NCBI GenBank assembly: GCA_937927695.1
Contig: CALBRU010000416.1
Coordinates: 1-5,801, forward strand
DNA length: 5,801 nt
Direction: 5' to 3'
Origin: an uncultured Thiomonas sp.
Lineage (GTDB): Bacteria > Pseudomonadota > Gammaproteobacteria > Burkholderiales > Burkholderiaceae_C
Made by a program: the position numbers and the translations under genes
In this document: positions 1 through 5,436 of the stretch, in pieces
Layout of the letters: each line of letters begins with the position of its first letter
Position numbering within the stretch: position 1 is the stretch's first letter
Notes under the pieces: model-generated
Database searches by the model: none
The model's input: only the letters and a program-made list of their open reading frames with translations
What the model was told of the DNA's origin: nothing

Positions 1-473
1 TTTTCATCAACCAGATCCGCATGAAAATCGGCGTGATGTTCGGCAATCCCGAAACGACGACCGGCGGCAACGCGCTCAAGTTCTACTCCTCCGTGCGCCT
101 GGACATCCGTCGCATCGGGGCCATCAAGAAGGGCGAAGAAGTCGTCGGCTCTGAAACCCGCGTCAAGGTGGTGAAGAACAAGGTCGCGCCGCCGTTCAAA
201 CAGGCGGAGTTCGACATCCTCTATGGCGAAGGTATTTCGCGCGAAGGCGAAATCGTTGATCTGGGGGTGGTTGCCAAACTGGTGGAGAAATCCGGCTCCT
301 GGTATGCCTACAACGGCGAGAAAATCGGCCAGGGCAAGGACAACGCGCGCGAATTTCTCAAGTCCAACCCCGACATCGCCCGCGAGATCGAGAACAAGGT
401 CCGCGCAAGCCTTGGCGTGCCTGAGGCCAATGCGCTGATGACGGCCGATATGTCCGAGGAAGAACAAGACTGA
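1..473 (+). CDS. recA: Recombinase RecA, C-terminal part (5' end outside window)
   Basis: RecA is the ATP-dependent recombinase that forms filaments on single-stranded DNA, catalyses strand exchange and triggers LexA cleavage in the SOS response. The reading frame is open from base 3 (first full codon Phe of FINQIRMK), so the ATG at base 21 is an internal Met and not the start. The visible 156 residues begin at about E. coli residue 191. They contain DNA-binding loop L2 (INQIRMK through the invariant FGNPETTTGGNALKFY), the end of the core (SVRLDIRR, VGSETRVKVVKNK, APFKQAEFDILYGEGIS) and the C-terminal domain (GEKIGQGKDNAREFL). The protein ends in an acidic tail (MSEEEQD), as is usual for RecA, where the tail restrains DNA access. 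The implied full length of about 346 residues is normal. The Walker A and B motifs, the promoter and any LexA box lie to the left of the window. recX follows 10 bp downstream. The identification is certain. Confidence 0.98.
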   Translation, partial: FINQIRMKIGVMFGNPETTTGGNALKFYSSVRLDIRRIGAIKKGEEVVGSETRVKVVKNKVAPPFKQAEFDILYGEGISREGEIVDLGVVAKLVEKSGSWYAYNGEKIGQGKDNAREFLKSNPDIAREIENKVRASLGVPEANALMTADMSEEEQD

Positions 474-483
474 GTCCGTTGCC

Positions 484-945
484 ATGAGTCTGTCTCGCGC
501 CCAGCCTTCTTTGCGTGCGCGGGCCGTGCGCTATCTCTCGCAACGGGAGCACAGCCCGTTGGAACTGCGGCGCAAGCTGCTGCGCTATTGTGAGGAGCCC
601 GAAGAGGTCGAGGTGCTGCTCGTCAGTTTGGAGCAGGCGGGTCTGCTCAGCAGTGAGCGTTTTGCCCAGTCGCTCATTCATCGGCGGCAGCAGCGTTACG
701 GCAATTTGCGCATCGCACAAGAGCTCGACGCGCACGGCCTGTCGTCTGATGCCACGGCAAACCTGCGTCAGTCCCTGAAAGACAGCGAGCTGACTCGCGC
801 CCATGCCGCTTGGGCGCGAAAATTCCAGGCGCTTCCGCAAGACGCTGCCGAGCGGACCAAACAGGCTCGTTTTTTGACTCAACGTGGCTTCAGCGGGGAC
901 GCCGTCCGCGCGGTGTTGCGCGGCGAGGGCGCGGAAGACGACTGA
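484..945 (+). CDS. recX: Regulatory protein RecX
   Basis: RecX binds RecA filaments, usually caps or destabilises them, and limits recombinase and coprotease activity in the cytoplasm. The 153-residue product has the usual size (E. coli about 166) and the family's tandem three-helix repeats. These are RARAVRYLSQREHSPLELRRKLL (about 11-33), then LLSSERFAQSLIHRRQQRYGNLRIAQELDAHGLS (about 54-87) with the typical R-x-x-x-G-x-x-x-I-x-x-E-L pattern, and a last repeat ending RFLTQRGFSGDAVRAVLRG (129-147). The C-terminus is acidic. The start at 484 is the first ATG after the recA stop. No clear Shine-Dalgarno sequence lies just upstream (the purine-rich GAGGAAG is more than 20 nt away, inside recA), so translation may depend on ribosomes finishing recA. 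Co-transcription with recA is expected from the 10-bp spacing. The recA-recX adjacency independently supports the call. Confidence 0.95.
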   Translation: MSLSRAQPSLRARAVRYLSQREHSPLELRRKLLRYCEEPEEVEVLLVSLEQAGLLSSERFAQSLIHRRQQRYGNLRIAQELDAHGLSSDATANLRQSLKDSELTRAHAAWARKFQALPQDAAERTKQARFLTQRGFSGDAVRAVLRGEGAEDD

Positions 946-964
946 CTTGCTGCGCCGCAGCAGG
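946..964 (+). other. Hairpin directly after recX
   Basis: The arms 946-953 (CTTGCTGC) and 957-964 (GCAGCAGG) pair over 8 bp, including one G-T wobble, with the 3-nt loop GCC. The hairpin begins at the first base after the recX stop codon. No T-tract follows, so it is not a classical Rho-independent terminator. It may stabilise the 3' end of recA-recX mRNA or weakly attenuate read-through. It also overlaps the proposed -35 element of the next promoter. Confidence 0.4.
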
Positions 965-974
965 CTGCTACACT
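947..974 (+). promoter_or_regulatory. Candidate sigma-70 promoter for the DUF2889-sucCD unit
   Basis: A -35-like TTGCTG (947-952; TTG matches the consensus) is followed after 16 nt by TACACT (969-974; 4 of 6 with TATAAT). A TG one base upstream of the -10 (966-967) makes it an extended -10. Transcription would start near 981, giving a leader of about 25 nt before the ATG at 1007. This start point would also exclude the upstream in-frame TTG at 980 as the initiation codon. The call comes from reading by eye; the -35 is weak, so confidence is moderate to low. Confidence 0.38.
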
Positions 975-1006
975 GATTCTTGCGCTTCATCAAAAATAGA
1001 TCCACC

Positions 1007-1708
1007 ATGCGCGACACTCCTGCCGCCCCGTCTTCGCCCAATCGCCGTCTGGTTCACCGCCGCAGTCTCAGTATCGAGGTCTATGCGCGAGAGGATGGCT
1101 TGTGGGATCTGCAGGCCGAATTGCGGGACGTGAAAACGCGCGATCTCACCCTGTCCGAACGCACCCGCCCGGCGGGCATTCCGGTGCATGACATGTTGCT
1201 CATCGTCACCATCGACGACGCGCTCAACATCGTCGATGCCCGCTCGCACACCCTGTTCAGCCCTTACGACACTTGCGGCGATCACGATGACGCCTACCGA
1301 CGGCTGATCGGTCTCAATCTGCTGCGCGGATTTCGTTCCGCGGTGCGCGAGCGCCTGGGCGGCGTGCTGGGCTGCACCCATCTCACCGAATTGACGCAAG
1401 TGCTGCCTACCGCAGCCATTCAAGGGCTGGCCGGGCTGGCGACGATTACCTTGCCGGAGCCTCAAGAAAGCGCAGAGCCGCCCCAAGCTTTCTTGGCCCC
1501 CTCGGAGGGCGGGTCGGCCAGCCGACCCTGGGGGCACTTAGACGCGGAGCGTGCCGCAGGTATGCCTTTTCAGCTCAACCGCTGCCACGCCCTGCGGCTG
1601 GACAGTCCAGCAGTCGCTGAGTTTTATCCCCGTTGGGCGCAACAAACCGCGCCACAACGCACCGAAGGCACAATGCCTACACCCCAAGTCGAGGACGAGA
1701 CGCCATGA
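1007..1708 (+). CDS. DUF2889 family protein, function unknown, upstream of sucC
   Basis: The 233-residue product is recognised as a DUF2889 protein; no biochemical function is known to me. The family pattern is visible: RRLVHRRSLSIEVYAREDGLWDLQAELRDVKT (13-44), IPVHDMLLIVTIDDALNIVDARS (58-80), the Cys-containing SPYDTCG (85-91), RRLIGLNLLRGFRSAVRERLGGVLGCTHLTEL (98-129) and MPFQLNRCHALRLDSPAVAEFYPRW (186-210). The conserved Cys and His residues (C90, C123, H125, C193, H194) could bind a metal, but that is inference. Residues about 149-185 (LPEPQES to ERAAG) look like an insertion between two conserved blocks and coincide with a palindromic DNA element. No signal peptide or membrane segment is seen. 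ATG 1007 is chosen over an in-frame TTG at 980, since the family homology begins after it. Neither start has a good ribosome binding site. The stop TGA (1706-1708) overlaps the sucC ATG by 4 bp, implying translational coupling with succinyl-CoA synthetase. The C-terminal tail after FYPRW (23 residues) is not conserved-looking. Confidence 0.85.
   Translation: MRDTPAAPSSPNRRLVHRRSLSIEVYAREDGLWDLQAELRDVKTRDLTLSERTRPAGIPVHDMLLIVTIDDALNIVDARSHTLFSPYDTCGDHDDAYRRLIGLNLLRGFRSAVRERLGGVLGCTHLTELTQVLPTAAIQGLAGLATITLPEPQESAEPPQAFLAPSEGGSASRPWGHLDAERAAGMPFQLNRCHALRLDSPAVAEFYPRWAQQTAPQRTEGTMPTPQVEDETP
1462..1535. repeat. REP-like palindromic element inside the DUF2889 coding region
   Basis: Three inverted repeats are packed into 74 bp. 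The first is CAAGAAAGC (1463-1471) against GCTTTCTTG (1487-1495), 9 bp perfect with a 15-nt loop. The second is an outer stem, GCCCCC (1496-1501) against GGGGGC (1530-1535), 6 bp perfect. The third is nested within the second: GGGTCGGC (1511-1518) against GCCGACCC (1521-1528), 8 bp perfect around CA. A small alternative CCCT/AGGG hairpin (1499-1509) lies inside the left side of the outer stem. It is translated as residues 152-177 of the DUF2889 protein, a stretch that interrupts the family's conserved blocks and is rich in Pro, Ser, Gly and Ala. The structure is seen directly. That it is a dispersed repeat present elsewhere in the genome is inference, since only one copy is in this window. Confidence 0.6.
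1691..1699 (+). promoter_or_regulatory. Ribosome binding site of sucC
   Basis: The purine-rich GAGGACGAG contains AGGA (1692-1695) 9 nt before ATG 1705. It lies inside the end of the DUF2889 gene and fixes the sucC start at 1705. The in-frame ATG at 1633 would add 24 residues not found in the family. Confidence 0.7.
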
Positions 1709-2868
1709 AAATTCATGAATATCAGGCCAAGCAACTATTGAGAGAACACAGTGTGCCGGTACCGCGCGGCAAGCCCGCGTTTTCCGTCGATGAGGCCGTC
1801 GCTGCAGCGCAGGAGTTGGGTGGTCCGGTCTGGGTGGTGAAGGCGCAGATTCACGCCGGCGGGCGGGGCAAGGGCGGCGGTGTCAAGCTGGCGCGTTCGC
1901 TCGACGAGGTACGGCAGCTTGCGTCGCAAATCCTGGGCATGCAGCTCGTCACCCATCAAACCGGGCCTGCGGGGCAGAAAGTGCGACGGCTGCTGATCGA
2001 GGATGGCGCCGATATCCAAAAAGAGTATTACGTCGCCGTGCTCACCGACCGCGCGACGCAGAAGGTGGCGGTCATGGCGTCGAGTGAAGGCGGCATGGAC
2101 ATCGAAGAAGTCGCCGCCAAGACGCCGGAGAAAATCCTCAAGGTGTTCGTTGATCCGCTGGTTGGTTTGCAGGACGCGCAAGGGCTGGAACTGGCCGCGG
2201 GCATCGGCATTCCGCCCGCCTCGCAGGCCCAGGCGGTCGACGTGTTCAAGAAGCTCTACCAGTGCTACATGGACACCGACGCCTCGCTGGTGGAGATCAA
2301 CCCGCTCATTCTCGAAGGCAACGGCCAGATCAAGGCGCTCGATGCCAAGTTCAACATCGACGACAACGCCCTGTTCCGCCACCCCGAAATCGAGGCGCTG
2401 CGCGATCTCGATGAGGAGGACCCGGCCGAGGTGCAGGCGCACAAATTCGACCTCGCCTACATCCAACTCGACGGCAATATCGGCTGCCTGGTAAACGGCG
2501 CCGGCCTGGCCATGGCGACGATGGACACCATCAAGCTGTTCGGCGGCTCACCCGCCAACTTTCTCGATGTGGGCGGCGGCGCCACCACCGAAAAGGTGAC
2601 CGAGGCGTTCAAGATCATGCTGCACAACCCGCATGTCAAGGCGATTCTGGTCAACATCTTCGGCGGCATCATGCGCTGCGACACCATCGCCGAGGGCGTC
2701 ATAGCTGCCTCGCGCACCGTGGGCCTGAGCGTGCCGCTGGTCGTGCGCATGAAGGGCACCAACGAGGAGATCGGCCGCAAGATGCTGGCCGACTCCGGCT
2801 TGCCCATCATCAGCGCCAACACCATGGGCGAGGCGGCGCAAGCCGCCGTTCATGCCGCGCAGGCCTGA
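1705..2868 (+). CDS. sucC: Succinyl-CoA synthetase (ADP-forming), beta subunit
   Basis: SucC is the nucleotide-binding subunit of succinyl-CoA synthetase (EC 6.2.1.5). With SucD it interconverts succinyl-CoA + ADP (or GDP) + Pi and succinate + ATP (or GTP) + CoA in the cytoplasmic TCA cycle. The 387 residues match the E. coli length (388). The N-terminal ATP-grasp domain starts MKIHEYQAKQLLREHSVPVP and includes WVVKAQIHAGGRGKGGGVKL (43-62) with the nucleotide-contacting Lys46 and the glycine-rich GGRGKGGG. The Mg-binding residues align with E. coli Glu197, Asn199 (VEINPL) and Asp213 (ALDAKF). The ligase domain has the near-invariant LDGNIGCLVNGAGLAMATMD (255-274), NFLDVGGGAT (285-294) and the power-helix segment NIFGGIMRCD (317-326), which helps hold the phosphohistidine of SucD. 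The start overlaps the DUF2889 stop as ATGA (1705-1708); sucD follows after 28 bp. No oddities were found. Confidence 0.99.
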   Translation: MKIHEYQAKQLLREHSVPVPRGKPAFSVDEAVAAAQELGGPVWVVKAQIHAGGRGKGGGVKLARSLDEVRQLASQILGMQLVTHQTGPAGQKVRRLLIEDGADIQKEYYVAVLTDRATQKVAVMASSEGGMDIEEVAAKTPEKILKVFVDPLVGLQDAQGLELAAGIGIPPASQAQAVDVFKKLYQCYMDTDASLVEINPLILEGNGQIKALDAKFNIDDNALFRHPEIEALRDLDEEDPAEVQAHKFDLAYIQLDGNIGCLVNGAGLAMATMDTIKLFGGSPANFLDVGGGATTEKVTEAFKIMLHNPHVKAILVNIFGGIMRCDTIAEGVIAASRTVGLSVPLVVRMKGTNEEIGRKMLADSGLPIISANTMGEAAQAAVHAAQA

Positions 2869-2886
2869 GCCGCACCCCACCGAACA

Positions 2887-2892
2887 AGAGGA
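2887..2892 (+). promoter_or_regulatory. Ribosome binding site of sucD
   Basis: AGAGGA ends 4 nt before ATG 2897, in the 28-bp gap after sucC. The spacing is slightly short but the site is clear. It supports 2897 over the in-frame ATG at 2852, which would lie inside sucC and add 15 residues foreign to the family. Confidence 0.7.
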
Positions 2893-2896
2893 CAAC

Positions 2897-3793
2897 ATGG
2901 CTATCCTGATCAATAAAGACACCAAGGTCATCACACAGGGCATTACCGGCAAAACAGGGCAGTTTCATACCCGCATGTGTCGCGACTATGCCAACGGCAA
3001 GAACTGCTTCGTCGCCGGCGTCAACCCCAAAAAGGCTGGCGAAGACTTCGAGGGCATTCCTATTTACGGCACAGTGGCCGACGCCAAGGCGGCTACGGGC
3101 GCCACGGTTTCCGTCATCTATGTGCCCCCGGCTGGTGCGGCTGCCGCCATTTGGGAGGCCGTGGAGGCCGACCTCGATTTGGCGATCTGCATCACCGAGG
3201 GCATTCCCGTGAAGGACATGTTGCTTGTGCGCAACCGCATGAAGGCCAAGGAGGCGGCCGGTGGCAAGAAAACCCTGCTGCTCGGCCCGAACTGCCCCGG
3301 CCTGATTACGCCCGATGAAATCAAGATCGGCATCATGCCCGGACACATTCACCGCAAGGGCCGCATCGGCATCGTGTCGCGGTCGGGCACGCTCACTTAC
3401 GAGGCAGTGGCGCAGGTCACCGAACTCGGGCTGGGCCAGAGCAGCGCGGTGGGCATCGGCGGCGACCCGATCAACGGTCTCAAGCACATCGACATCATGC
3501 GGGCGTTCAACGACGACCCTGATACCGATGCCGTCATCATGATCGGCGAGATCGGCGGCTCTGACGAAGCCGAAGCCGCGCGCTGGTGCAAGGCCCATAT
3601 GAAAAAGCCGGTGGTCGGCTTCATCGCGGGCGTCACGGCGCCTCCGGGCAAGCGCATGGGCCATGCCGGGGCGCTGATCTCTGGTGGGGCCGACACGGCC
3701 GATGCCAAGCTCGCCATCATGGAGGAATGTGGCTTTACCGTGACGCGCAATCCGTCTGAAATGGGCAAGCTTCTCCAGCAAGTCCTGCGCTGA
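2897..3793 (+). CDS. sucD: Succinyl-CoA synthetase (ADP-forming), alpha subunit
   Basis: SucD binds CoA and carries the phosphorylated histidine of succinyl-CoA synthetase, working as a heteromer with SucC. The product has 298 residues (E. coli 289). It begins with a Rossmann-type CoA-binding domain (MAILINKDTKVITQGITGKTGQFH; glycine-rich GITGKTG at 15-21) and VSVIYVPPAGAAAAIWEA (71-88). CITEGIPVKDML (98-109) and LLGPNCPGLITPDEIKIGIMPGHIH (128-152) follow. The ligase half contains GIVSRSGTLTYEAV (158-171), GIGGDPINGLKHID (187-199) and VMIGEIGG-like VIMIGEIGGS (213-222). The active-site histidine is His256 in GKRMGHAGALISGGADTADAK (251-271), corresponding to E. coli His246. The extra residues relative to E. 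coli lie mainly around EAAGGKKTLLLG (119-130), a form typical of Burkholderiales. The gene is complete and the reading frame clean. It is the last gene of the DUF2889-sucC-sucD unit; a 97-bp gap follows. Confidence 0.99.
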   Translation: MAILINKDTKVITQGITGKTGQFHTRMCRDYANGKNCFVAGVNPKKAGEDFEGIPIYGTVADAKAATGATVSVIYVPPAGAAAAIWEAVEADLDLAICITEGIPVKDMLLVRNRMKAKEAAGGKKTLLLGPNCPGLITPDEIKIGIMPGHIHRKGRIGIVSRSGTLTYEAVAQVTELGLGQSSAVGIGGDPINGLKHIDIMRAFNDDPDTDAVIMIGEIGGSDEAEAARWCKAHMKKPVVGFIAGVTAPPGKRMGHAGALISGGADTADAKLAIMEECGFTVTRNPSEMGKLLQQVLR

Positions 3794-3805
3794 TCCATGC
3801 TAACG

Positions 3806-3821
3806 CCGGGGCTGCTCCCGG
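3806..3821 (+). other. Small GC-rich hairpin downstream of sucD
   Basis: CCGGG (3806-3810) pairs with CCCGG (3817-3821) across a 6-nt loop (GCTGCT), 13 nt after the sucD stop. The next bases are TTACAAACGG, not a T-tract, so it is at best a weak or factor-assisted terminator. It may simply protect the mRNA 3' end. Confidence 0.35.
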
Positions 3822-3831
3822 TTACAAACGG

Positions 3832-3837
3832 TATGAT
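3832..3837 (+). promoter_or_regulatory. Possible -10 element upstream of terC-family gene
   Basis: TATGAT matches the TATAAT consensus at 5 of 6 positions and lies 53 bp before the TerC start. No convincing -35 (the bases 16-18 nt upstream fall in the GC-rich hairpin) and no extended -10 TG are present. The alternative is that the TerC gene is read through from sucCD. Confidence 0.2.
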
Positions 3838-3845
3838 GCAACACA

Positions 3846-3860
3846 AGTCCCGATGGGACT
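3846..3860 (+). other. Perfect small hairpin in the TerC gene leader
   Basis: AGTCCC (3846-3851) and GGGACT (3855-3860) form a perfect 6-bp stem with a GAT loop, ending 30 nt before the TerC start codon. Some TerC-family genes are preceded by a manganese (yybP-ykoY) riboswitch. The 97-bp gap here shows no recognisable yybP-ykoY core, so this is recorded only as a structure of unknown role. Confidence 0.35.
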
Positions 3861-3890
3861 GCATTGATACCTCCTGGGGCAGCCATCGGC

Positions 3891-4601
3891 ATGGAACACT
3901 ATCTCACCGTCGAGTTCTTGACGGCCATCGGTCAGATCGTTCTGATCGACATTCTTCTGGGCGGAGACAACGCCGTGGTCATTGCATTGGCCACGCGCAA
4001 GCTCCCGCCGCACCAACGCAAGCTCGGCATTCTGTGGGGCACCGCGGGCGCCATCGTGCTGCGGGTGGTGTTGATTTTTTTCGCGCTGACCCTGCTCAAG
4101 CTGCCTTTGCTCAAGATCGTCGGTGCGCTGCTGCTGTTTTGGATCGGTATCAAGCTGCTCGCCCCGCAAGAGGAAGAGGGACACGGCGATGTGCAAGCGG
4201 CAGACAAGCTGTGGGCCGCGGTCAAGACCGTGATCATCGCCGACTTTGTGATGAGCCTGGACAACGTGATCGCCATTGCCGGAGCCGCGCAAAACGCCGG
4301 GGAGCAGCACAGCATGCTGCTGGTGGTGTTTGGCCTGCTGCTGAGCGTGCCCATCATCGTCTGGGGCAGCCAGTTGGTCATCCGCCTGATGCAGCGCTTT
4401 CCGGTGGTGATCACCCTCGGGGCGATGCTGCTGGGCTGGATTGCCGGTGGCCTGCTTGTCACCGATCCTGCAGTGGAGCACTGGGTTGAAGCGCTGCCCT
4501 GGGCGGCCTACGCAGAAAAAATTGCCGGGCTGATCGGCGCCATCGTGGTGTGGGCCGTGGCAAAGCTGATCTATCGCCGCCCCTCGGCTTCTGCAGCATG
4601 A
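3891..4601 (+). CDS. TerC family integral membrane protein (YkoY/YjbE-like), putative metal transporter
   Basis: This 236-residue inner-membrane protein belongs to the TerC family. Several members export Mn(II) or supply metal to secreted enzymes; the historical tellurite-resistance label does not apply to all of them. About seven hydrophobic segments are visible: roughly 8-30, 45-68, 70-92, 112-134, 142-164, 170-191 and 208-228. The two signature acidic motifs lie in membrane helices: LIDILLGGDNAVVIALATRKLP (18-39) and IADFVMSLDNVIAIAGAA (116-133). Their Asp-Asn pairs are the likely ion-binding sites and reflect the family's internal duplication. A charged loop, PQEEEGHGD (92-100), separates the halves. 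ATG 3891 is preferred to an in-frame TTG at 3864, because family homology starts at MEHYLTVEFL. The ribosome binding site is poor (a GGGG run at 3875-3878). The stop overlaps the start of the PP2C gene as ATGA, implying co-translation. The metal specificity cannot be read from the sequence. Confidence 0.94.
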   Translation: MEHYLTVEFLTAIGQIVLIDILLGGDNAVVIALATRKLPPHQRKLGILWGTAGAIVLRVVLIFFALTLLKLPLLKIVGALLLFWIGIKLLAPQEEEGHGDVQAADKLWAAVKTVIIADFVMSLDNVIAIAGAAQNAGEQHSMLLVVFGLLLSVPIIVWGSQLVIRLMQRFPVVITLGAMLLGWIAGGLLVTDPAVEHWVEALPWAAYAEKIAGLIGAIVVWAVAKLIYRRPSASAA

Positions 4602-5380
4602 GCACCATCATGGCTAAAACGCCCAGTACCAGCCCCGCCCTGCAGTACGAAATGATCAGCCTCACCCATACGGGGCGGGTGCGCGAGCACAACGAAGACG
4701 CGGTGGCGTTCGACGCCCTGGCGCAGGTTGCCGTGCTGGCCGACGGCATGGGCGGCTACGCAGCCGGCGAAGTGGCCAGCGGCATGGCGACGGCCCAGAT
4801 CTGCGCCCGTATTTCCCGCCTGAAGGCCGACTATCCGAAGGTGACCGCACTCGATCTGTCCACCGAACTTCGTTTTGCCGTGCGCCATGTCAACGCCGAG
4901 ATTCTGCGAGCCGCGCGCAGCAATGCGCAGTATGCCGGGATGGGCGCCACGCTGGTTGCCGTAGCGTTTACTGGAAATGTGGCGGTGATCGCCCATGCAG
5001 GCGATTCTCGCGCTTATCTGCTGCGGCAGAATCAACTGCGCCTGCTCACGCACGACCACTCGGCCCTGCAGGAGCAGATCGACATGGGGCTGATTCTGCC
5101 CGAGGATGCGGAAACGATAGGCGGCAAAAATCTGGTGACACGGGCGCTAGGCGTGGATGCCCGGCTAGACCCGGATGTCGCCATGCATCCCATGATGGCG
5201 GGGGATTTGTTGCTTCTGTGTTCGGATGGCTTGAACGATATGTTGACTGATGCCAAAATCGAAAACGTATTGCGACAATATGCTGAACATCCTGCGGCGG
5301 CTGCGCGCCAGCTGGTGGATGATGCCAATGTGGCAGGCGGGCGTGACAATGTTTCCGTCATTCTGGTGACTGTGCGCTGA
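4598..5380 (+). CDS. PP2C-family protein Ser/Thr phosphatase (Stp1/PppA-like)
   Basis: This 260-residue soluble enzyme is a bacterial PP2C (PPM) phosphatase, which removes phosphate from Ser/Thr (sometimes other) residues using two or more Mn/Mg ions. The family motifs appear in order: TGRVREHNEDAVAFD (25-39), AVLADGMGGYAAGEVAS (45-61) with metal ligand Asp49, GMGATLVAVAF (114-124), AHAGDSRAYLLR (132-143), LTHDHSALQEQ (150-160), LVTRALGVD (179-187), GDLLLLCSDGLNDML (202-216) with metal ligand Asp210, and GGRDNVSVILV (247-257) with metal ligand Asp250. All expected catalytic residues are present and the length is normal. There is no transmembrane segment, so it acts in the cytoplasm. The start is taken at ATG 4598, which overlaps the TerC stop (ATGA); ATG 4610 is a possible alternative and neither has a Shine-Dalgarno sequence, which favours coupling. 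An FHA protein follows, as expected for a phospho-signalling pair. The target is unknown, and no kinase gene is visible in the window. Confidence 0.95.
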   Translation: MSTIMAKTPSTSPALQYEMISLTHTGRVREHNEDAVAFDALAQVAVLADGMGGYAAGEVASGMATAQICARISRLKADYPKVTALDLSTELRFAVRHVNAEILRAARSNAQYAGMGATLVAVAFTGNVAVIAHAGDSRAYLLRQNQLRLLTHDHSALQEQIDMGLILPEDAETIGGKNLVTRALGVDARLDPDVAMHPMMAGDLLLLCSDGLNDMLTDAKIENVLRQYAEHPAAAARQLVDDANVAGGRDNVSVILVTVR

Positions 5381-5405
5381 CTCAGCCGATGCGTTTTTCT
5401 ATATT
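5377..5405 (+). promoter_or_regulatory. Candidate sigma-70 promoter for the FHA gene
   Basis: CTGACT (5377-5382; 4 of 6 with TTGACA) and TATATT (5400-5405; 5 of 6 with TATAAT) are separated by exactly 17 nt in the AT-rich gap after the phosphatase gene. The predicted start of transcription near 5412 would give a leader of about 25 nt before GTG 5437. The -35 overlaps the PP2C stop codon. If it is real, the FHA gene can be expressed apart from TerC-PP2C. Confidence 0.42.
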
Positions 5406-5436
5406 CTGATCTGACTCATTAAACGGACTTCAAATC

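Noticed and set aside
980..1006. TTG start adding nine residues to the DUF2889 protein
   Set aside because: It has no ribosome binding site, lies at the predicted transcription start, and the added residues are not family-like.
358..1041. Minus-strand open frame across the end of recA and all of recX
   Set aside because: It is antisense to two clearly identified genes, and its low-complexity composition and absence of motifs mark it as a shadow.
1633..1704. Upstream in-frame ATG that would lengthen SucC by 24 residues
   Set aside because: It lies inside the DUF2889 gene and the added residues do not belong to the family. ATG 1705 has AGGA 9 nt upstream and gives MKIHEYQAKQLL, the normal N-terminus.
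2852..2896. Upstream in-frame ATG for SucD, overlapping the end of sucC
   Set aside because: ATG 2897 has AGAGGA just upstream and gives the standard MAILINKDT start.
2810..3781. Long open frame on the minus strand opposite sucD (323 codons)
   Set aside because: It is a shadow of high-GC codon usage opposite sucD. The product is Arg/His/Ala-rich with no recognisable domain, and the + strand gene is unambiguous.
3806..3821. Rho-independent terminator after sucD
   Set aside because: The stem is only 5 bp and is followed by TTACAAACGG rather than a T-run, so it was recorded only as a hairpin.
3868..3875. ACCTCCTG-like run upstream of TerC resembling the 16S rRNA 3' end (anti-Shine-Dalgarno)
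   Set aside because: An 8-base match is expected by chance, and no rRNA context is present.
3864..3890. TTG start adding nine residues to the TerC protein
   Set aside because: The homology and membrane topology begin at ATG 3891. The preceding residues (IPPGAAIG) look untranslated.
4550..4597. Longer phosphatase reading frame starting 16 codons earlier
   Set aside because: It would sit within the TerC gene and add a non-family sequence; ATG 4598 overlaps the TerC stop as ATGA.
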